From assembly GCA_963575745.1 (NCBI GenBank), contig CAUYUJ010018331.1, positions 41,001 to 105,000 of the forward strand: a stretch of 64,000 nucleotides of DNA. The letters are read 5' to 3'. The DNA comes from Prorocentrum cordatum (Eukaryota; Sar; Dinophyceae; Prorocentrales; Prorocentraceae). Below are positions 22,919 through 32,532 of this stretch, in pieces. The notes beneath the pieces were generated by a model. It was given only the letters and a program-made list of their open reading frames with translations. It was not told where the DNA came from and did no database searches. The first letter of the stretch is position 1. Each line of letters opens with the position of its first letter. A program made the position numbers and the translations under genes.

Positions 22919-24443
22919 ATGGCTTTCTCGCCGGCAGCGAAGAAGCGCAAGGGCGACAACGCGGCCAGCGTCGTCGGCAGCCCCGGCGCAGCGTCCGCGC
23001 AGAGTGGCGCCCAAGTGCGCGGCCCTCTCGATTTGCAGGCCCACCCTCCCGGACAATCCGAACGTTTCCTTCGGACGATGTTCGCGCCCAGGCCCCCAAC
23101 CAACCTTTTCACTCGCCAGGTGTTCCTTCGTCCTGCGCCGCCTCCCGTCGCACGAATCTTTACCTCGCAGGGCCCTCCAGCTTCTTGCTGTTGCACCCCC
23201 CCTCCCCGGCCCCTCCCAGGCGCTGAGCCAGCGCGCCGCAGTCGGCATGTCCCCGAAGGCGCCAGCGAAGAAGCCCAACAGCGCGCCGATCGAGGTCTTC
23301 GTCTGGCTCTACACCAAGTGCGGGTCGGACGTGTTTCCCGGGTTCCCGCAGACGGATCTCTTCGGCTTGCGTCTGCGGCACGAGGCTTTCCCCGCGGTGG
23401 ATTCGGACATCCTCGCTTCCTTCAAAATGTTCCTGGGCGAAAAGAATGCGGAGAACGACGATTACCCGGCCGACCTGAAGGAGCTGAAGGACTACGAGCG
23501 CATCATCATCTCCCTGACCCAGACGCCCAAGGACGTCGAGGGCCGCCGCGTCCAGACCAACATGCCGCTCAAGGACACCGCCGCCCGCAAACTTCACCCT
23601 TTCGCCTCCTGACTCGCGTTGTCCTGAATATTCGGGGACAACCGATACCAGTACGAATAGGCCATCATATGTAAAGTCCCCGGCTTCCACAGGACTCCGG
23701 AATGACAAGTCCGCCCGAGGCCGTCAGCTGGTCGACGGCCATCGGTGTCTTTGTCCCCACACCTCGCCTTATAGCGACCCTCGGAGGAACGCAACCGACC
23801 CGCCTCAATAACGCAACCCAATCCCCCCCCCTCCGTCTTGCTATCCTGTCAGGAGTGGAGCGTCATGTTCTGGACCGACGAGCCCTTCCACTGCATGCGT
23901 CTCATCGCGGACTTCTCGCGGTGGAGGGCCCAGCACCGCCGCCCCGCGGACAAGAGCCCCTGGCCGGACCTGAGCACTCTCAAGATGGTGGTGAACCCAT
24001 TCGTCAACGTGTCAATGGACGGCTTCAACACGGACAACATCACCATGCCCATGACGGTGAACGAACCGAGCACCACCTTGCAGTGCTCCATATTCGAGAG
24101 CTCCCCACCTGGTTCCTCTAAAATGGTTGAGGTCCGTGTCCAGGTGATCGACCAGAAGACCGTCTTCTTCGCTTGGGAGGGCCGCACCTTCCCCTACCGC
24201 GAGCGCTTCGACTTGAAGCGCATTGGCCGGGAGGACAACGTTCGCATATTGCCCCAGGCCCGCACGGACGTGAGCATTGCCGACAACGCAGCCTTCATTC
24301 GCGACGTTTTCAAGCAGGGCGTTCTCCGCGATCTGTCGGTGCACCTCGTGCTGGAGGAGAGCTCGGTTCCCGCCGACGGGCCCGTCAAGGAACTGCTGGA
24401 CGAGTTTCGCGGAAACCCGCAGATTTATTTCAACGCCTTCTAA
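22919..24443 (+). CDS. Probable three-exon gene of unknown function
   Basis: Proposed exon 1 is 22919-23014 (MAFSPAAKKRKGDNAASVVG..., basic and nuclear-signal-like), ending at CAA|GTGCGC. Exon 2 begins at 23220 after a strong pyrimidine-rich acceptor (CTCCCCGGCCCCTCCCAG) and reads GM SPKAPAKK then EVFVWLYTKCGSDVFPGF. Exon 3 begins at 23853 after CTTGCTATCCTGTCAG and runs to the TAA at 24443 (NPQIYFNAF end). Exons 1, 2 and 3 are compatible in phase 0; the exon 2 donor before the TGA near 23610 is unresolved and may be non-canonical, as is common in dinoflagellates. The exon 2-3 product is rich in Phe/Trp/Asp, resembling a soluble globular protein; no family was recognised. It could be a host gene or cargo captured near the Helitron. 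Confidence 0.55.
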
Positions 24444-24893
24444 AATGTGACGGCCGCGCGAACCTCGCGCGCTCTTTTTTGGTCAGCCCGATGCCCGAGC
24501 GCTCGGAGGCCCCTGCTTGCAAGGGGGCACCTCTGCGACTCGCGCGCCGGCACCCCGCCTTAGGTTCACTGCTATTCTTTGTTCGCTGCCTTCTCCGCAA
24601 CGTCCTCATCGGCATTTCAGCGCGGCCGTGCTTTGCGCGAGGCGTGGCTGGCGCCAGGCACCCTGGCGCGCATCCATTACCTCGCCCATCGCAATCGGCG
24701 CTCTCACCGTTCTGCGTGCGGAAGTACGTGCAGAGCGAGTCCACGGCCGCTTGATTGTTGCCCAGCCTTAGCGCGCCAGCTGAGCACCCAGGACTTCTGA
24801 AGCCAGCGACGTGTTTTTGTTTCAGCGCACCAGCCTCGTGGCAACGTACCGTTGAAAACACATACTGTCGGCCCCCGCGCACACCTAGAAAAG
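24444..24893. other. 3' flank of unknown gene
   Basis: Moderately AT-rich sequence without repeats. TTTTTTGGTCAG (24475) and TGTTTTTGTTTCAG (24811) look like pyrimidine-rich acceptors, but no exon could be assigned to them. Confidence 0.35.
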
Positions 24894-24894
24894 C

Positions 24895-25075
24895 TAGCGT
24901 TCTTCCCGTGTGTCCTCGGTACTCGGCCCAAAAGCCTTAGGAAATTACACATTTTGTGATTGGCGCCGCCACGTTTGCATCGTCCATAGGGCCTTTCCAA
25001 GACGGCACATTCGGGCAGTTCTCGAAAACACAGCGTGTTTCATCCCATTCCAAGGGACACACGAGAAAAACCTTA
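24895..25075. mobile_element. ~175-bp terminal-inverted-repeat element, copy 2
   Basis: Left end GTTCTTCCCGTGTGTCC (24899-24915), right end CCAAGGGACACACGAGAAA (25050-25068). Interior landmarks CGGCCCAAAAGCCTTAGGAAA, GGCGCCG and CTCGAAAACACAGCGTGTTT are shared with copy 3 at 32.5 kb, to which it is closest. It lies just upstream of the Helitron coding region and in the same orientation as copy 3. Confidence 0.7.
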
Positions 25076-25378
25076 GTGAATCCGACGGTTCTCTCAGGCC
25101 CCCAGGAAACCCTTGGGACTTGACTCCATGAATCCCGGTGTGTTCTCCATTGACTCCGTTGTCCGTCCTGCGTTCTTGTCGGCTTGCGACTTCGACGCTG
25201 ACGAGCATATGAACCCAGCAGCAGTCATGTTCTTTTGTAGGCTCGATGGTCCCCCGAAGAAGACCCAAACATTTCATCGCCTCGCCCGGGGCCTCAGTGC
25301 CCTTACTCCATGCGCCGCCCCCATCTCCCTGTACTATTCCCGCATGTGGCCAGCCCCCCGCGGGCAACCAGCGCGTCG
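25076..25378. other. 5' flank of the Helitron coding region
   Basis: No repeat or frame was recognised. The Helitron 5' TC terminus should lie here or further upstream but cannot be identified by eye. Confidence 0.4.
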
Positions 25379-25400
25379 TCCGTAGTCACTTCGGCTCAAA
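25379..25400 (+). promoter_or_regulatory. Spliced-leader-like sequence before the Helitron Rep ORF
   Basis: The 22 nt here (TCCGTAG, then TCACTTC, then GGCTCAAA) match the dinoflagellate trans-spliced leader at 18 of 22 positions, and all four differences are transitions. It lies 19 bp upstream of the first ATG of the Rep frame. The likeliest reading is a decayed copy of a leader carried in from a trans-spliced transcript; chance similarity is not excluded. Confidence 0.55.
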
Positions 25401-25418
25401 CGCTTTCTCCGCGCTGGG

Positions 25419-28400
25419 ATGCCCGCGCGCGCCCGCAAACGCCCGTGCGCGGCCGGCAGCGGACCCGCATTTGCGGGGCAACGATGGCAGGGAACTTTCC
25501 GGGCGTACCAGCGCTGGATAACAGCGCACTCACGACCCCCCGCGGAAGTGGGGGCGCGAGATCCCGAGGAGGCCCGCTTCGCGCACTGGGCCAGGCTTCA
25601 ACGGGCCCGGCGCGCCTCGGGCCATCTGCGCCCTGAGTACGTGCGCGCGTTGGATGCGTGCCCTCACTGGTCATGGGATGCCGATTGGGACGCCCGTTTC
25701 GATGCACTGCAACGATGGCGCGCAAAGCACGGCCGGATGCCCCGACAAGGAGCTGCTGCTGCAGATTTCGAGGAGAGGAGCCTGAACAAGTGGGCGCGAC
25801 AACAGGAACACCTCCTGCGCTCGCGCCGGCTGACTGAGGGGCGCGCGCAGGCGCTCCAGAGGTGGATCCCGTGGGGCGCCGGTCAGAAGGACAGTGTTTG
25901 GAACCAGTCTTACGACAGCTTGCGTAACTGGCTCCGTGCGCACGCCAACCGGTACCCGACGAGAGCGAACAACGCTTCCAAGACAGAGAAGTCTCTGCGT
26001 ACCTTCGCAGACAACTGCCGCCGTTTGTACAACCGATCACCGGCCTCCGATGCAGGCATTGCCGTTCGTCGGTGCGAGCTCCTGCGCGCTCTGCCGGGAT
26101 GGGACACGTTCGCGGAGCAGACGTCTTGGGATAGCAATTTCCAGAGACTTCAGGAGTGGCTGCGCACGCACTGCGGCGCATTCCCGGACAGCATGGGCAC
26201 GTCCTCGACATCGCCAGAAGAACTGCGCCTTGCTGGGTGGATCCAGAGGCAGCGCGCTGCGTACCACTCTGTTCCGCGCCGCGCCGCTGGGCTTCACGAC
26301 GATCAACAAGGCGTTAACGTTGTCCGGCTCTTGCCTGCCGACCTGCAAAACAGACTGGAATCTTTACCCAGGTGGTCGTGGCACAACCAACACAGACGAC
26401 GGTGCACTTTCATCCTCCCGTCGACTCCCCCGCGCCCCTGCGGCGCCGACGCAACGACCAGGCCGCATGCGACCGGCATTTTCTATTGTCCCCTGCACGC
26501 GCGGGTGGTCTCCGCGACAGCCCCGCAGCGGCCTCCTCCACAGCAGCCGCCCGGAGCGCCGACCCTGGTTCCGCCGCCCCCAGCCGCATGTGCACACGAC
26601 CACGTGCGACGACGCTTCTCCTACAAGCGTCCACCCATACCCAGAACCACGGTGGACCATGGCCCGGCCGGCGGGGCCTCCTCCCCGGCGGCGCCCTCCA
26701 AGTGCGCCTGGGCCTCGGGGTGCGCTGCGCCTCCCGTTGCGAGCTTCGCGGGTCTTCGATATTGCTTGACCCATGACCGCATACTTCGTGCTGAACGCCC
26801 CGCTGTCGCATCTATTGCGGACTACAGGGACAGCTTCTTCGTCCCGCACCAGGGGAGCGCCCTCGCGAGCGTCTGTGACCAATGCGGCTCCCACAACTTC
26901 GAGGAAGAGCGGGTGCAACGAGCAAACGCTCGGACAAGCATGCTCGGGCACTTCAGCATTTGCTGCCAGAACGGCAAGATTACTCCTGCCCAGATCCGGA
27001 CGCTGCCATGCCCCCCGCCAGAGCTACTCGACATTCTGCGGGGCACTTCGCGAACGCACCAAGCAGCGCGAGCCGCCCTCAAGATGTACAACCACGCTTT
27101 CGCCTTCGTGTCCTACGGGGCGTCTTGCTTTGCAGACCAGGCTCCAGGGCGCGGCCCACCTGTTGTGATCTGCCACGGCACCGTATACCACAACTCGGGC
27201 TACCTGTTCCCCCGGGACGGCGACGCCCCCACGTTTGCCCAGGTGTACCTGTACGACCACAACGAGGCCGTGAAGGCGCGCACGGACAACCCTTATCATT
27301 CCGGGATCAACGCCGACATCGTGGAGCACTTGCAGCGCATGCTCGACCGGGTCAACCCGTACGTGCACCAGTTCCGACACATGCGGGACATCGTTCGCAA
27401 CCACAACCCCACCAACGTGCAATTGTGCATTTCCCAGACGGAGGGCCAGGACATGCGCCGCTACAACAAGCCCCAAACTTACGAGCCAGCCGTGGTGTTC
27501 CGCAGCTCCGACGGCGTGCTTCACGGCACCCGGGATTTAGCTGTGTGGCCTCGACTAGATGATACAGAAGTCATCAGAATATGGCCCGAAAACGAAAACC
27601 TCGACCCCATGGCGTACCCCTTGCTGTTCCCTTGCGGGGACCCGGGATGGCGCCACGGACTGCAACGCGCAGGCCGCCAAACAGCTTCTCAAACGACATT
27701 GACGTGTGCCCAGTTCTACGCGTACCGCTTGATGCTCCGCGTTTACGTGCCCGACACTGACGATGCCGCGCAAGGTCGTTGGCCGACGACACAGCCGTCA
27801 CTGCCGCATTCTGCAGGCTTGCTTTTCCAGACATGGCTCTGCGACGCTTGGAGCCGAGCAGAAAGCAACCGTCTGGCGTGGTACGCGCAGCACCAGGGCG
27901 ACATTAGGGCGGAAACGTACCAGGGCCTCCACGACGCCGTCCACAGCGACGCTTTTCAACAAGGCCACACGAGAGTCGGCAGGAAGGTCATCCTGCCTCC
28001 GACCTTTCCGGGAGGACCCCGCGCTCTTCACCAGCATTACCTCGACGCCATGTCCATAGTGAGGGCTTTCGGGAAACCCGACTTCTTCATCACCATGACT
28101 GCGAACCCGAACTGGGCCGAGATTCAGGCGGCCCTGCGCGAGGGGGAAAGTGCTGCAGGGCGCCCGGATCTCGTGGCTCGCGTCTTCCGAACCAAGATGC
28201 AGCATCTGCTGGATCTCCTGTTGCGAGAGAGGGTGCTAGGCGGTGTAGTTGCCAACTGCTTTGTCGTGGAGTTCCAAAAACGGGGGCTCCCGCACGTGCA
28301 CCTCCTCATCATAATGCAAGCTTCCGACAAGCCCAGGTCGGCCCTAGACATCGATGAGCGCATCAGCGCCGAATTGCCTGATCCAGCGGACCCGGAGCAG

Positions 28401-29160
28401 TCAGAGTTATTGAGAATCATACTGGCTTCCCAAATCCACGGTCCGCGCGGCTGCCGCAATCCGCGCGCTCCGTGCATGCAGGAGGGGGCGTGCACCAAGC
28501 GGTGCCCGCGGGAGTTCACCGAGACCACAGACATGCACAGAGACGGGTACCCAGTGTACCGACGACGGAAGTCGTCGCCGACGGCGATGAAGAATGGAAT
28601 GCAGGTCGACGCCCGAGACGTTGTGCCGTACAACCCGTACTTGTCCAGAAAATTGGGGTGCCACCTCAACGTGGAGTACTGTGGCAGCATCCGTTGCGTC
28701 AAGTACCTTTTCAAGTACGTGCACAAAGGGCACGACCGGGCCGCCCTGGAATTCGACGGCGACGAAATCAAGCACTTCCTCGACGCTCGGTACGTGGGGC
28801 CTCCAGAAGCTTGTTGGCGCTTGCTGGCGTTCCCCTTGCATGGGAAATCGCACACCGTCGAACGCCTGGCCGTGCACCTGCGCGGCGGCGAGACGATATA
28901 CTTCCAGGACGGGTCCGAGGCGGCCGCTGTGGCCGCGGGCAGCGAGACCACCTTGACGGCGTGGTTCCGCTTGAACGCAGAGCCGCCCGACGGATTTACG
29001 CCTCCGGCTCGCTCGCTGCATTACGCCGAGGTGCCGCAGTTCTTCTCCTGGAACCGCAGCAGGAAACTCTGGCAACGCAGGCGGGGCGCTGGTTCAGCTG
29101 GACGAGTACTCGGGCGTCTGGCCACTGCCACGCCGACAGAAGGTCCCAGATGGTATTTGT
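25419..29160 (+). CDS. Helitron Rep (HUH) endonuclease with N-terminal helicase-associated-type repeats
   Basis: The frame stays open from ATG 25419 to 29336, but homology to Helitron proteins ends near 29155 (WYL). Residues about 15-340 contain four to five Trp-rich repeats of the W..F..LQ.W...HGR.P...L..W.R.Q type, resembling helicase-associated (HA) domains. Two Cys/His clusters follow (CGAD...FYCPLH near 345-365; CAWASGC...YCLTH near 430-455), plausibly zinc-binding. From about residue 500 the Helitron N-terminal domain begins, and the rolling-circle catalytic motif PHVHLLI has its two metal-binding histidines at 959 and 961. The paired candidate tyrosines are in KYLFKYVHKG at 1096 and 1100. 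The enzyme should nick and rejoin single-stranded element ends. All key residues are present. The continuation into the helicase is in another frame. Confidence 0.88.
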
Positions 29161-29320
29161 ATCTATGCAGCTCGCTTCGCGACTGCGCCAGGCACGCGAC
29201 GCACGCTTTCTTCTGCCTTCAAAGGTCCACGATCCCCGTACCCGACCCACCCCCATCCCCCTCGGCGCAATCTGGGATCCCACTCTCGCCGCCCGGGGCC
29301 CCGCGCCTCGGGCTCGCGGA
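29150..29320 (+). other. Frame change between Rep and helicase (intron or frameshift)
   Basis: Upstream homology (GRLATATPTEGPRWYL) is in the frame of 25419; downstream homology (RGLLLHVTGPTSF) is in the frame of 28472. About 150 bp separate them. In related proteins these segments are almost contiguous (YLR-LLL). A GT at 29153 and a CAAAG acceptor ending at 29224 are possible splice sites, but the downstream ~80 bp still look extra, so a short insertion or a different acceptor is possible. Confidence 0.55.
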
Positions 29321-32224
29321 CTACTCTTGCACGTGACTGGGCCCACCAGTTTCTCGGACCTCGCCACCGTCGTCCATTCGGACGGCAATCGCCAAACATT
29401 CTACCAGCGGCGATGGAACGACGACACCTCCACGTGGGAGAACTCGGACGTGCCAGATTACCGGCGAGCATGCGAGGAGCAAGGCTTTGCGAACTCCAGC
29501 GACGAGTACGCCCGCTGCATGGAGGAGGCCGCTCGCCTACGGAGCGCCCCAGCGCTGCGCCGTCTCTTCGCCATGTTGCTCCTCCATTGCGAGCTCGCCT
29601 CCCCCGTGACCTTGTGGCAGCGATTCGCGAATGACCTCTGCGAGGACTTCCAGCGGCACCTCAGCGAGACCGACTCGGAGAACGCAGCGCTTCTGCACGT
29701 TCAAGAGGCACTCAGCCAGGCTGGGAAGACGCTGACGGACTTCGGATTGCCAACGCCCACGGACCACGACGTCGCGGGCCTGCAGCCCCGAGATGTTCGT
29801 AGGGAAACCGCCTACGACGCAGAAGAGGAATGGACATCTGCGCGGTCCCATCGGTCTATGATGAACGACGCGCAAGCGATCGTGTTTGACCAGGTCGCCG
29901 ACGCCGTCATCGGAGCCCGTCCGCTCGCCGTGTTCATCGACGGCCCCGGCGGCACGGGCAAGACCTTTGTGTACAAGGCCATCCTCCACCACGTGCGTGG
30001 CATGGGAGAGATCGCCCTGCCGTGCGCTTGGAGCGGGATCGCTGCTGTCCTCCTGCCAGGGGGACGCACATGCCATTCCCGCTTCGGACTACCAGTGCCG
30101 CTGCCCTTGGACGACGTCGCTTCGAACATCGGGTTCCAGACGAGCCGCGCCGAAATCCTGCGACGAGCTAGAGTCATCCTCTGGGGCGAGGCGCCGATGG
30201 CCCCTCGGGGAGCACTGCAATGCGTCGATGCACTGCTGCGAGACGTTACCCAGACGGACGCGCCATTCGGCGGCAAGGTGGTGATCCTCGGCGGCGACTT
30301 CCGCCAGGTGCTCCCCGTCATCCCACGGGTTGCCCGCGAAGACCTCGTTCAGCATTCGCTGCTGAACCACCCTTTGTGGCGCGCGGGCGTTGTGGAGGTC
30401 CACGCCCTGACGGAGAACATGCGGGCCAGGGGCGACGCCGATTGGCAGCGTTTCCTCTTGGACATCGGAGACGGCCGCGCACCGACCTTTCCGGACATCC
30501 ACCCCGAGGCCGTGCGCCTGCCCGACAACATCGTCGCCCCCAGCCATTGGGGGCCGGAGGACCTCGCGCGCGCCATCTACGCCGACATCGCTGCGTCAGC
30601 GGCGAGGTGCGTCGGGGGCGACGTGGCCGCCGAAGACTTGCAGTACTTCTGCGATAGGGCGATTCTCACTCCGAAGAACGCGACGGCCGACTCAGTGAAC
30701 GTCGCTATATTGCGCGAAGCTTTCCCGGACACGACCGTCACGTACTACAGCGTGGACGACGTGGACGCCGCGTCGCCGGCGGAGCGGGACCTCTGGCCGA
30801 CGGACTTCTTGAACAGCCTCACGCCGTCTGGACTGCCGCCCCACGAGCTCGCGCTCGCGCCGGGGGCCCTGGTCATGTTGCTCAGAAATTTAGACGCCGA
30901 CGCGGGCCTGGTCAACGGAGTTCGCGCCATCGTCGTCCGCGCGCAGCCCCGGGTCCTCGACGTGCTCCTCGTGTCTGGCACACAAGCGGGCACCAGAGCA
31001 TACATTCCCAAGATCGCCCTTGCGCCTCGGAACCCGGACTTGCCGTTCATCTTGCGTCGCTTCCAATTTCCCGCGCGGCTGGCATGGTGCATGACAATAA
31101 ACAAAGCGCAGGGACAGACGTTGCAGCACGTCGGGTTGTACTTGCCAGACCCCGTGTTCTCCCACGGCCAGCTATACGTGGCCTTCAGCCGGGTCGGGGC
31201 GTCCAACCGCATCCTCGCACTGGTCCCCACCACTGACGAACACGGAGCGCGGGAAGCTTCGGATACATATCCCACTGGCACGTACACGAAGAACGTCGTC
31301 TGGCCAGAAGCGCCCCTGAGCCACCCCCGCCCAGCGCCATCGCCTGCCCACCCCGCCGCGCGCGCAGATACAGAGATGCCGCTCGCGGGCGCCGCTTCCA
31401 GCAGTGACGACGCACCGGCGTTCCTGGACGAGGGCTCCGAGGCGCCGCCGAGCCCCGCTGCTCGGCCGCGACGCTTCGCGCGGGACCACGGGCCAGACGA
31501 CATCGATGAGTTCGGGCCGGCGCCCCCAGACGATGCTTCTGCTAACGTCGTCCTCGCACCGCTGCGCCTGCGCGGAGAAGTCGTGGACGCCCCAGCGCCT
31601 CCTGAGACGCTGTTCCAAACATGCGCAGCCACAGAGAACGACAATCCCAGTGCAGATTCCGCCGACCCCATGCCCTCAACACAGCTACGATGCGAGGCCG
31701 CCAGCTCATCGAAGCAGAGGGAGCGATTCACCGGATTCTTCGAGCGGCAGCGCGGCGCCCATTGCGGCATGCACGCGCTCAACAACGCCCTGGGCTTCGC
31801 GCTGCTCGACGAGGGGACCATGGAGGCATCCGCCCATGCATTCATCGAGCATGCCGCTTTAGACGGCCTCCCACAGCGCCTGCGCGACCACATGAGCCCC
31901 TCTGGAGATTATTCCGAGGCGGTGCTGGCGTTTGTGCTTCAACGATGCGGAAACAGTTTCTCCTTGAACCTCAATGCTCCCGTTCTACCACAGGACGCGA
32001 TGAACATTTTTGCGCCTAACGTGGTCGGGGTCGTGGTAAACCAGAACAACGCACATTGGATTGCGGTGAAGGCTGTGTCCGGCCGAATCTGGAAGTTGGA
32101 CAGCGCACCAGGTGATGGACGTAGTGTTGCGGAGCCTGTACTCTGTGAGCTTAGCGACTTCCAGAAGCTCCTGCGCAGACATCCCACCGCGTGCCCACTG
32201 CTCGACATCCGGCCGCGCACGTAG
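29225..32224 (+). CDS. Helitron Pif1-type helicase fused to a C-terminal Josephin-like cysteine protease
   Basis: The frame is open from 28472, but the coding part begins near 29225-29310 (LLLHVTGPTSFSDL, the usual Helitron Rep-helicase junction). Numbering codons from 28472, motif I GPGGTGKT is at 491-498, GGDFRQVLPVI follows, then MTINKAQGQTLQHVGL and GQLYVAFSRV, the late Pif1 motifs. The Walker B box reads ILWGEAPMA (G572) where the family has an aspartate, a single GAC-to-GGC change that may impair ATP hydrolysis. After a Pro/Ala-rich linker (about 930-1085), residues 1088-1245 resemble Josephin deubiquitinases: ERQRGAHCGMHALNNALG with Cys1098, NAHWIAVKAV with His1195, and KLDS with Asp1210 in the third catalytic position. 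Spacing fits the family. Role inferred: removing ubiquitin from, or processing, element or host proteins. No internal stop. Confidence 0.85.
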   Translation, partial: VHDPRTRPTPIPLGAIWDPTLAARGPAPRARGLLLHVTGPTSFSDLATVVHSDGNRQTFYQRRWNDDTSTWENSDVPDYRRACEEQGFANSSDEYARCMEEAARLRSAPALRRLFAMLLLHCELASPVTLWQRFANDLCEDFQRHLSETDSENAALLHVQEALSQAGKTLTDFGLPTPTDHDVAGLQPRDVRRETAYDAEEEWTSARSHRSMMNDAQAIVFDQVADAVIGARPLAVFIDGPGGTGKTFVYKAILHHVRGMGEIALPCAWSGIAAVLLPGGRTCHSRFGLPVPLPLDDVASNIGFQTSRAEILRRARVILWGEAPMAPRGALQCVDALLRDVTQTDAPFGGKVVILGGDFRQVLPVIPRVAREDLVQHSLLNHPLWRAGVVEVHALTENMRARGDADWQRFLLDIGDGRAPTFPDIHPEAVRLPDNIVAPSHWGPEDLARAIYADIAASAARCVGGDVAAEDLQYFCDRAILTPKNATADSVNVAILREAFPDTTVTYYSVDDVDAASPAERDLWPTDFLNSLTPSGLPPHELALAPGALVMLLRNLDADAGLVNGVRAIVVRAQPRVLDVLLVSGTQAGTRAYIPKIALAPRNPDLPFILRRFQFPARLAWCMTINKAQGQTLQHVGLYLPDPVFSHGQLYVAFSRVGASNRILALVPTTDEHGAREASDTYPTGTYTKNVVWPEAPLSHPRPAPSPAHPAARADTEMPLAGAASSSDDAPAFLDEGSEAPPSPAARPRRFARDHGPDDIDEFGPAPPDDASANVVLAPLRLRGEVVDAPAPPETLFQTCAATENDNPSADSADPMPSTQLRCEAASSSKQRERFTGFFERQRGAHCGMHALNNALGFALLDEGTMEASAHAFIEHAALDGLPQRLRDHMSPSGDYSEAVLAFVLQRCGNSFSLNLNAPVLPQDAMNIFAPNVVGVVVNQNNAHWIAVKAVSGRIWKLDSAPGDGRSVAEPVLCELSDFQKLLRRHPTACPLLDIRPRT

Positions 32225-32405
32225 AGCCTGAACGACGTTGACAAATCGCATGTCCTGAAAACACTGGCCTTCGGCGCACCCCGCCAACGTGCCTTGGCGG
32301 TGGAGCACTTTCTCCCACATGCTTTTCGGGGTTTCTTCTGACTTTTGGAGCTCTCCGGAGATCATTTCCGAGTTCTCTTGGAACATTTCGAGTGCGTTCT
32401 ACCAG

Positions 32406-32442
32406 GGCGGGCGATCTTTGGGCCCGCCACGACTTTCCCTAG
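32406..32442 (+). terminator. Candidate Helitron 3' terminus (stem-loop plus CTAG)
   Basis: GGCGGGC (32406-32412) pairs perfectly with GCCCGCC (32422-32428) across a 9-nt loop. Ten nucleotides later comes CTAG (32439-32442), matching the CTRR end of Helitrons. The base after it is A rather than the T expected for insertion into an AT target, which lowers confidence. Confidence 0.5.
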
Positions 32443-32532
32443 AGCCCCGCGACATTCCCACATGGACCGCCGCTCGCTTTGAAAGCTTCCACATGGGCCC
32501 GTCCATGACGTCGCCGCACATACCTCCGAAAC

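Larger units (their letters stand above)
25379..32442 (+). mobile_element. Helitron-type rolling-circle transposon (autonomous-size)
   Basis: The interval holds the two enzymatic modules that define Helitrons, a HUH-class Rep endonuclease (25419 to about 29150) and a Pif1-family helicase (from about 29225), in the correct order on one strand. A candidate 3' terminus, a GC-rich stem-loop followed 10 nt later by CTAG, is at 32406-32442. The left end is uncertain; the interval start used here is the spliced-leader-like sequence. Both coding regions are otherwise free of stops. Departures from a typical element are the N-terminal repeat region, the C-terminal Josephin domain, a frame change between Rep and helicase, and a changed Walker B aspartate. 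Known Helitron lineages can carry extra OTU protease or endonuclease domains; this domain mix was not recognised from them. Confidence 0.85.

Noticed and set aside
28472-29150. Upstream extension of the helicase frame to 28472
   Set aside because: Homology in this interval is in the Rep frame; the helicase frame here is an open shadow.
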